NCBI RefSeq assembly: GCF_018327685.1
Contig: NZ_BNEL01000003.1
Coordinates: 992,001-1,056,000, forward strand
Length of the DNA: 64,000 nt
Origin: Streptomyces sp. TS71-3
Lineage (GTDB): Bacteria > Actinomycetota > Actinomycetes > Streptomycetales > Streptomycetaceae
Direction: 5' to 3'
The position numbers and the translations under genes were made by a program. Below the pieces are notes generated by a model. The model was not told the DNA's origin. It was given only the letters and a program-made list of their open reading frames with translations, and searched no databases. Shown here one piece after another: positions 60,431-64,000 of the stretch (positions are counted from its first letter, which is position 1; each line of letters begins with the position of its first letter).

Positions 60431-60495
60431 CGCGACGCGCACTCGCGACGCGCACCCGAGACGCGCACCCGAGACGCACACCCGAGACCCGCACC
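60431..60495. repeat. 13-bp tandem repeat, five copies
   Basis: Units CGCGACGCGCACT, then CGCGACGCGCACC, CGAGACGCGCACC, CGAGACGCACACC and CGAGACCCGCACC follow the kinase stop without gaps. Stepwise single-base changes record the order of duplication. Confidence 0.9.
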
Positions 60496-60559
60496 CGAAG
60501 CCCCACCGAAGCCGCCCGCGCCCTCACCTCCCCCGCGGCCCTCCCCCTTCCCGCGGCCC

Positions 60560-60722
60560 TCACCCCTCCCGCGCCCCCACCCGGTACCGCACCCCGTCGA
60601 GGATGCCGCCCACGCCGTCGGCGAAGCGCTCGTCGGGGCTCGACGCCTCGAAGTCGGCCAGGCCGGCCGCCAGTTCGGGGAAGTCCGCGAAGGCGGCGAG
60701 GGACTTCTCGGCGTTCCACTGC
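60560..60722 (-). pseudogene. C-terminal fragment of a TetR-family regulator
   Basis: Read on the minus strand, about 54 codons end at TGA 60560-60562: KSLAAFADFPELAAGLADF, ASSPDERFADGVGGILDGVR. The pattern FPELAAGL...DERF..GVGGILDGVR is the end of a TetR_C domain. No start codon, no HTH and no upstream coding sequence remain. The reading frame is lost at about 60722, exactly where an oppositely oriented monooxygenase fragment begins. Confidence 0.7.
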
Positions 60723-60730
60723 CCCGCCGT

Positions 60731-60964
60731 GTGCCGTTCGCGGGGATGGGGGCCAACCTCGCCATGCTGGACGGCGCCGAACTGGCCGTGGCCGTCGCCC
60801 GCTCCTCCTCGGTGCCCGAAGCCGTCGCGCGGTACGAGCGGGAGGCGGTGCCCCGTGGCGGGCGCGCCGTCAAGCGGTCGGCGCGGGGGCTCGCGGCGTG
60901 CATGTCGGAGGGGGCGCCGGGGAGCGCGGTCACGTACCTCTCTTCGTTCGGCACGAAGGACTGA
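60731..60964 (+). pseudogene. C-terminal fragment of an FAD-dependent monooxygenase
   Basis: 77 codons from VPFAGMGANLAMLDGAELAV to the TGA at 60964. The motif PFAGMGANLAMLDGAELA is the conserved C-terminal FAD-contact region of PHBH-fold monooxygenases, normally at about residue 290 of 380. The N-terminal FAD and NADPH domains are absent. A GTG at 60731 could start a short peptide but not a functional enzyme. Confidence 0.75.
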
Positions 60965-61297
60965 CGAGCGAAGGACTGACAAGCGGCGGACCCCGTTCCC
61001 GGAACAAGCGGGACCGCCACCCTTGAGGTGGCGGTTTCTGCCGTTCGTGGTGCCGACGACCAGCAACGTCCGACAACGTCCAATGACGTCAACAATGCCC
61101 AACAACGTCGAACAACGTCGAACAACGTCCAATGACGTCTAACAACGTCCAACCACCATCTCCAACGCGCACACGAGGCCGATTCGTTCCGCCGTTCCAG
61201 GTGACGTTCACCGCGCTGTCCGCGCCTTCTCTTCGCTGTGGCCGTGACCCATACTCCGAGGCCGGCAGTGGTGGCAGACCACAAGGGGGCCTCAGTC
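60965..61297. other. 333-bp gap with 10-bp phased repeats and a promoter
   Basis: It holds the AACAACGTCN array (61066-61149), then a possible promoter with CATACT at 61250-61255 upstream of the aldo/keto reductase. The DNA is lower in GC than its surroundings. No gene. Confidence 0.65.
61066..61149. repeat. 10-bp-period repeat (AACAACGTCN)
   Basis: ACGTC recurs at 61066, 61076, 61086, then after a shift of one base at 61105, 61115, 61125, 61135 and 61145. Units read AACAACGTCG or CAATGACGTC. The period equals one helical turn. Confidence 0.85.
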
Positions 61298-62200
61298 TTG
61301 AACTCGGAGAAGATCACCGCGGCGGCCGCGGGCACCTGGAAGCTCGGCGACCGGGAGGTCAACCGCCTCGGCTTCGGCGCGATGCGCCTGACCGGCAACG
61401 GCATGAGGGGGAACTCCGACGGAGCCCCCATCGACCGCGACGTGGCGATCGGAATGCTGCGCCGCGCGGTCGAGCTCGGCGTGAATCACGTGGACACCGC
61501 AGCGTTCTACTTCTCCCCGTTGCGCTCCGCCAACGAGCTGATCAACCGGGCGCTTTCCCCGTACCGCGATGACGTGGTCATCGTCACCAAGGTGGGACCG
61601 GGACGGGACCCGTCGGGCGGGTGGGTGACCGCGGCGAGGCCCGAGCAGTTGCGCGGGCAGGTCGAGGAGAACCTGCGCCAGCTCGGCCGCGACCACCTCG
61701 ACGTCGTCAACCTGCGAAGGATGCGCCAGGACTCGATCTCCGACCACTTCGGCGCCCTGGCCGAGTTGCGCGACGCCGGCCTCATCCGCCACCTGGGCAT
61801 CTCCGGCGTCAGGCCCGAGCACCTCGCCGAGGCCCAGGCCATCGCCCCGGTGGTCTGCGTACAGAACTCGTACAGCCTCGACCGCCGGCCCGCGGGCACC
61901 CAGGCGCTGGTGGAGGCGTGCGGCGAACAGGGAATCGCGTTCGTGCCGTTCTTCGCGATCTCCGGGGATCGGCTCGAAGCACCGGCAAGCGACACGCACG
62001 ACGACGCCGTGCTCACCGTCGCCCGCGCACACGGCGCGACGCCCGCCCAGGTCAGGCTGGCGTGGACGCTGCACCTCGGACCACACGTCCTGGCCATCCC
62101 GGGCACCGCCAACCCCGACCACCTGACCGAGAACGTGGCGGCCGGCGCACTGCGCCTCTCGCAGGACGAACTGGCCCGCCTCCAACACCCGGCGCCCTGA
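61298..62200 (+). CDS. Aldo/keto reductase
   Basis: 300 residues from TTG 61298, chosen because AAGGGGG lies 8 nt upstream and because a likely -10 box (CATACT, 61250) is downstream of the alternative GTG at 61238. GTG 61268 is a third choice. The TIM barrel has D and Y of the catalytic tetrad (NHVDTAAFYFSP), K (VIVTKVG) and the cofactor end (PGTANPDHLTENV). The fourth residue, usually His, falls in VVNLRRM, where no His is present, as in some pyridoxal-reductase-like members. Substrate unknown. Confidence 0.87.
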   Translation: MNSEKITAAAAGTWKLGDREVNRLGFGAMRLTGNGMRGNSDGAPIDRDVAIGMLRRAVELGVNHVDTAAFYFSPLRSANELINRALSPYRDDVVIVTKVGPGRDPSGGWVTAARPEQLRGQVEENLRQLGRDHLDVVNLRRMRQDSISDHFGALAELRDAGLIRHLGISGVRPEHLAEAQAIAPVVCVQNSYSLDRRPAGTQALVEACGEQGIAFVPFFAISGDRLEAPASDTHDDAVLTVARAHGATPAQVRLAWTLHLGPHVLAIPGTANPDHLTENVAAGALRLSQDELARLQHPAP

Positions 62201-62250
62201 GGGGTGCGGGGCATTCTTCCGCGCTCCGGGAGGGGTACGGGTGGTCGTCC

Positions 62251-62269
62251 CGCGCCCCAGAGGGGCGCG
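62251..62269 (+). terminator. Hairpin after the aldo/keto reductase
   Basis: CGCGCCCC and GGGGCGCG form a perfect 8-bp stem around AGA, 51 nt after the stop codon. It is adjacent to copy D of the dispersed hairpin repeat. Confidence 0.7.
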
Positions 62270-62271
62270 GG

Positions 62272-62311
62272 GTGGGGGCACCTCCCACGCCCTCAAGGCA
62301 GTGGGGGAGCG
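62272..62311. repeat. Dispersed hairpin repeat, copy D
   Basis: GTGGGGGCACCTCCCACGCC followed by CTCAAGGCAGTGGGGGAGCG is the reverse complement arrangement of copies B and C and matches the MITE interior arms (28985-29051). Confidence 0.75.
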
Positions 62312-62457
62312 CTCAGCCACGACGAGACCGTCAGACCGCCACCGTCCTGGAGGGGCAGTCTCTGCCGCCCCCGCCCCGCCCCCGTCCCCGTCCCCCGGGC
62401 CGGGGACGGCCGAAAACGGCGAGGTCCGACGGGGGGCCGGCCCCGGAAGCCCCCGTA

Positions 62458-63699
62458 CTACTCCAGCCCGATCGACCGGCAAGCCGCCTGATAGGCGGCC
62501 GTGCAGATGTCCTTGACCGTGTAGATCTTGTCCTTCACCACCGTCGAGTCGATCGCCTTCTGCGTCAGCGGCCGCACCGGGACGAGGTGCGAGGGGATGC
62601 CCTTGGTGGTGGCGTTGTTGGAGTGGGCCATGGCGAGCGCGTCGTACTCGATCATGCGGCCCTTGGAGATCTTGACGGCCATGTCGGCGGCGACGGCCGC
62701 CTCCTCGCGGTAGGGCTTGTACACGGTCATGTACTGCTCGCCCGTGAGGACCCGCTGCACCGCGGCCAGCTCGGCGTCCTGGCCGGTGACCGGGGGCATC
62801 TTGGTGACGCCCGCGGCCTTGAGGGCCTGGATGATGCCGCCCGCCATACCGTCGTTCGCGGAGTAGACGCCCGCGATGTTCTTGACGCCGATGGACTTGA
62901 TCGCCGCGGCCATGTTGGCGCGGGCGTTCTCCGGCTTCCAGTCCACCGTGTCGTAGGACTTGGCGATCGTCACGTCCTGGAGCTCGGAGAGCGCTCCCTC
63001 CTTGAACAGGGCGGCGTTCGGGTCGGTCGGCGAGCCGTTCATCATCACGATCTTGGTGTTCTTGCCGGCGCCCTCGCCCAGCGCGTCCACCAGCGCCTGG
63101 CCCTGCACCTGGCCGACGAGCTGGCCGTCGAAGGTGATGTAGCCGTCGACCGGGCCCTCGGCGAGCCGGTCGTACGCGATGACGTTGACGCCGGCGGTCT
63201 TGGCCCGCCGGACGGCCGGGGCGATCGACTTGGCGTCCACCGCGTCGACGAGGATGGTGTCGACGCCCTTGGCGACCATGTCGTCCATCTGGGCCCGCTG
63301 CCTGCTGGCGCTGGACTCGGCGTTCGCGTACAGGACCGTGCCCTGGCCGTGCGTCAGCGCCTTGACCTCGCGCTCGACGCCGGGGTGGTCGAACTTCTCG
63401 TAGCGCGCCGTCTCCTTCTCGGGCAGCAGCAGCCCCACCTTGACGTCGTCGCCCGAGACCGAGCGGTGCGCGTCGGGGTCGTCGGAGCCCGTCAGGTGGG
63501 AGCAGGAGGTGAGGACGAGCGCCAGCGCGCACATCGCCGCGGCGGCGGCCCCGCCGAACGACGAGCCGCCCCGCCCGAGCGGACGCCGCCCGAACGGATT
63601 CCGTGCGACCGGCACCCCGGCGGCCGTGGGCCGGTCGCCCGGCCCCATTACCGCTTCGGCCCTGACTCCGCGCGCCGTTCCACGAAAAAAGCTCTTCAC
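62458..63699 (-). CDS. Sugar ABC transporter substrate-binding lipoprotein
   Basis: 413 residues from GTG 63699, with GAGGAG 9 nt upstream. The signal region is unusually long; the lipobox is LTSC with the lipidated C66, so ATG at about residue 18 may be the true start. The mature protein is a periplasmic-binding-protein type 1 fold of the xylose/ribose group: VKVGLLLPEKETARYEKFD, GVDTILVDAVDAKSIAPAV, VIAYDRLAEGPVDGYITFDG, VTGQDAELAAVQRVLTGEQYMTVYKP. It would bring a pentose or related sugar to a permease. The ATPase and permease genes are not adjacent within the window. Confidence 0.9.
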   Translation of the reverse strand: MKSFFRGTARGVRAEAVMGPGDRPTAAGVPVARNPFGRRPLGRGGSSFGGAAAAAMCALALVLTSCSHLTGSDDPDAHRSVSGDDVKVGLLLPEKETARYEKFDHPGVEREVKALTHGQGTVLYANAESSASRQRAQMDDMVAKGVDTILVDAVDAKSIAPAVRRAKTAGVNVIAYDRLAEGPVDGYITFDGQLVGQVQGQALVDALGEGAGKNTKIVMMNGSPTDPNAALFKEGALSELQDVTIAKSYDTVDWKPENARANMAAAIKSIGVKNIAGVYSANDGMAGGIIQALKAAGVTKMPPVTGQDAELAAVQRVLTGEQYMTVYKPYREEAAVAADMAVKISKGRMIEYDALAMAHSNNATTKGIPSHLVPVRPLTQKAIDSTVVKDKIYTVKDICTAAYQAACRSIGLE

Positions 63700-63846
63700 T
63701 CCCCCGGCTCCTCCCCTGCGTGGCCACTACACGGGCCCAAGTGGCTAGAAAGCCAACCCCGGGTGTCGCATGGCGTCAAGGAGCTAAGCCTTAACGAGAT
63801 GGCAATGCGTCGGCTCGTTCATCAAGTGAACACGGATGGCGATCAC

Positions 63847-63874
63847 CGGGTGCCGCTCCGTCATCCGGCACCCG
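63847..63874 (-). terminator. Hairpin at the end of the epimerase gene
   Basis: CGGGTGCCG and CGGCACCCG, perfect 9-bp arms around 10 nt, 18 nt after the minus-strand stop codon at 63892. Confidence 0.7.
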
Positions 63875-63891
63875 TGACCGCCGTCGCCGGA

Positions 63892-64000
63892 TCAAACCGT
63901 TCCGCGCAGCGGGGACTTGGCGAAGTCCCGCATGCCCTCGTCGAACCCCACCCGGGGGTGCCAGCCGAGGTCGGCGCGGAGCCGCGCGGAGTCGGCGGTG
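63892..64000 (-). CDS. NAD-dependent epimerase/dehydratase, C-terminal end (partial)
   Basis: The minus-strand frame runs off the right edge and ends at TGA 63892-63894: DSARLRADLGWHPRVGFDEG, MRDFAKSPLRGTV. The pattern LRADLGWHPRVGFDEGM is the usual end of extended short-chain sugar-nucleotide epimerases (UDP-glucose 4-epimerase type). Only 35 residues are visible, so the substrate is unknown. Confidence 0.75.
   Translation of the reverse strand, partial: TADSARLRADLGWHPRVGFDEGMRDFAKSPLRGTV

Noticed and set aside
63742..63779. Promoter of the sugar-binding lipoprotein gene (TTGACG at 63779-63774 with a -10 around 63756)
   Set aside because: The -10 hexamer at the right spacing (TTGGCT) is too poor; only the small dyad TGGCT-AGAA-AGCCA is clear, and its role is unknown.
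1..64000. tRNA genes, rRNA genes or riboswitches
   Set aside because: No cloverleaf with a T-loop GTTCGA-type core in the right frame, no rRNA sequence and no recognised riboswitch core (including before metG) were found by eye; a covariance-model scan would be needed to exclude them fully.

Overview
The window is chromosomal DNA of a high-GC actinobacterium, almost certainly Streptomyces. The signs are the extreme GC bias at third codon positions, frequent GTG starts, a bacterial proteasome activator tail, mycothiol-type enzymes, XRE/DUF397 regulator pairs, a snapalysin protease with its LysR partner, and a branched-chain keto acid dehydrogenase operon. From memory, gene content and order resemble the core region of Streptomyces coelicolor around bkdA1B1C1, aspS and metG. 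No rRNA, tRNA, CRISPR array or prophage was seen.

Layout. 1-9.0 kb: tail of a proteasome activator, two divergent Ser/Thr kinases, then the bkdABC operon behind two dyads. 9.0-15.8 kb: a regulator-rich block with two XRE-DUF397 pairs (the first next to an ATPase ORF without a start codon), a maltokinase-cap protein, a MarR regulator and a GntR-MFS operon. 15.9-20.2 kb: a mycothiol-dependent isomerase, a nitrilase-family hydrolase, a LURP-one/GlxA-type regulator operon and a cupin. 20.4-23.1 kb: a compact operon of a small protein, a polyprenyl diphosphate synthase and an MpaB/rubber-oxygenase-family protein. This is the best candidate for an undescribed pathway: build an isoprenoid chain, then cleave or oxidise it.

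23.2-36 kb: an NHL-thioredoxin protein, a quinone-type oxidoreductase, an M18 aminopeptidase, a FadE5-like acyl-CoA dehydrogenase whose stop codon lies in the end of a 236-bp MITE, SseB, pirin, a GT87 mannosyltransferase and an AI-2E-family permease. 36.3-46.9 kb: a four-domain SpoIIE-type phosphatase, aspS, metG, a VWA protein, and the divergent LysR/snapalysin pair around a T-N11-A box. 47-49.6 kb: repeats, an internally deleted nuclease/phosphatase relic and two small membrane proteins. 49.6-56.2 kb: a membrane-surface block (polytopic transferase-like protein, Mo-cofactor oxidoreductase with a seven-fold LDPRR N-terminus, membrane protein, and a GT2-DUF2064-methyltransferase operon). 56.4-64 kb: SnoaL-like protein and divergent MmyB-type regulator, a two-component system, a deletion scar joining a TetR tail to an FAD-monooxygenase tail, an aldo/keto reductase, a sugar-binding lipoprotein and the tail of an epimerase.

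Repeats dominate the non-coding DNA. A 20-bp core (AGGGGCGCGGGGAACTGCGC and variants) occurs about 16 times, including arrays with periods of 71 bp (four copies) and about 75 bp (five copies). A second dispersed hairpin family occurs four times. Short coding minisatellites occur in several proteins. At least five genes have a TANNNT hexamer 6-7 nt before the start codon, suggesting leaderless transcripts.
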